Positions 5,758 to 6,397 of a stretch of 6,397 bases of DNA are shown in pieces (position 1 is the stretch's first letter; each line of letters starts with the position of its first letter). Source of the DNA: Chloroflexota bacterium (GTDB lineage: Bacteria > Chloroflexota > Dehalococcoidia > SM23-28-2 > RBG-16-64-32); assembly GCA_022561095.1 (NCBI GenBank), contig JADFRV010000132.1, positions 1-6,397 on the forward strand. The letters run 5' to 3'. Under the pieces are notes generated by a model, which was not told the origin of the DNA, did no database searches, and was given only the letters and a program-made list of their open reading frames with translations. Made by a program: the position numbers and the translations under genes.

Positions 5758-6397
5758 TCAGCCGTCGATCCCCGTTTGGGGCCCCCCTTCTCCGGAGTCG
5801 CCGGTATCAGCCGGGAGCCACCCACGTAGAGCGGGCCAGGGCGAGCGCTCGAGCGCCCTGATGAGCGGCGGGTACACCCGCCGACGCAGCGTCAGCGCGA
5901 GGGGGAAGCCCGCCAGGGCGACCACGGCTCCGGCGACGGCGTCCAAGAAGAAGTGGTTGGCGGTGGCGGTGATCGCCGGTATCTGGCTGAGCGGCAGGAA
6001 GATGCCGATGGGCAGGGTGAGCCACATCCAGGGCTGGCGCCAGGACGCCCACACTATGCCGATGCCCAGCAGGAGGTCCCAGCCGAAGTGCAAGCTGGGC
6101 ATCGCCGCGTAGGGGTTCACAAAGGCGCGGGTGGACTGGGCCTGATAGCCGTAGCCGAGGTAGGCCTGCATAGTATCGAAGAAGCCTGTCACGTAGGACG
6201 GGGCGTTCGGATCGAACCTCCCCGCCAGTTCATTGAGCGCCCAGGGCGGCGCCACGGGGTAGAGCCAGTAGATGATCAGGGCGATGGCGCCGGAGGTAAG
6301 GAAGGCGTCCCGCATCAGCGTGTACTTGTTGCGCTGCCCGTAGTAGAGGTAGATGCCGAACACGATGATCAGGGGGAAGTGGAGCCAGAAGTACACG
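5758..6397 (-). CDS. PAP2-superfamily membrane phosphatase/transferase (PAP2_3 type), 3' part
   Basis: At least 212 C-terminal residues are present. The frame is open to the window edge, and the GTG at 6396 lies inside hydrophobic sequence, so it is probably an internal valine codon rather than the start. Counting from it, hydrophobic segments lie at about 4-19, 31-49, 104-119, 124-142 and 152-170. The PAP2 motifs are NPYAAMPSLHFGW (94-106, PSLH) and TANHFFLDAVAG (145-156, with His148 and Asp152); YPVAPPW (46-52) takes the place of the first motif, as in the inositol-phosphorylceramide-synthase-like branch. Such proteins remove phosphate from, or exchange head groups on, lipids at the membrane. 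The cytoplasmic end is basic (171-180), then rich in Gly and Pro. The gene converges on the EthD-like gene with 24 bases between the stop codons. The lipid substrate cannot be told from the sequence. Confidence 0.88.
   Translation of the reverse strand, partial: VYFWLHFPLIIVFGIYLYYGQRNKYTLMRDAFLTSGAIALIIYWLYPVAPPWALNELAGRFDPNAPSYVTGFFDTMQAYLGYGYQAQSTRAFVNPYAAMPSLHFGWDLLLGIGIVWASWRQPWMWLTLPIGIFLPLSQIPAITATANHFFLDAVAGAVVALAGFPLALTLRRRVYPPLIRALERSPWPALRGWLPADTGDSGEGGPQTGIDG

Noticed and set aside
5770..5781. CCCC-GTTT-GGGG stem as a terminator between the convergent genes
   Set aside because: It lies inside the PAP2 coding end, has only four pairs and no T-run on either strand.

Overview
The window is GC-rich bacterial DNA with six recognisable protein genes, two of them cut by the window ends, plus one candidate overlapping small frame. 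The PNPase and S15 sequences, the DUF3105 membrane protein, and the PAP2_3-type membrane phosphatase together suggest an environmental Chloroflexota-like bacterium. This is an impression from protein character, not a phylogeny. No rRNA, tRNA, CRISPR array, transposase or attachment site was seen.

Left part, all on the minus strand and so read right to left. rpsO (ribosomal protein S15, 2935-3201) is followed after a 173-base spacer by pnp (polynucleotide phosphorylase, 380-2761), the widely conserved rpsO-pnp order. The spacer holds two stem-loops, one directly against the pnp ribosome binding site. PNPase ends in a glycine/arginine-rich tail encoded by a GGN triplet array. Just past that array the coding-like signal moves into another frame, which encodes a possible 40-residue membrane peptide. 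Downstream, a DUF488 gene in the same orientation runs off the left edge (1-317).

Centre, 3202-3345. A compact divergent promoter region drives rpsO to the left and a plus-strand operon to the right. The two -35 boxes are separated by one base, and a 9-base direct repeat occurs once in each promoter spacer.

Right part, plus strand, 3346-5733. Three genes overlap at their ends (8 and 1 bases) and are almost certainly one operon. The first encodes a 499-residue fusion of a DegV/FakB-type fatty-acid-binding domain with a P-loop kinase domain. The second encodes a membrane-anchored DUF3105 protein. The third encodes a small dimeric alpha/beta-barrel protein of EthD-like character. The fusion is the most interesting object here. 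DegV/FakB proteins normally present a bound fatty acid to a separate kinase (FakA), and here a kinase of a different fold is attached to the binding domain. Whether it acts on the lipid is inference.

Right edge, minus strand. A PAP2-superfamily integral membrane protein (5758-6397) converges on the operon with 24 bases between the stops and continues beyond the window. I found no convincing intrinsic terminator in the window.
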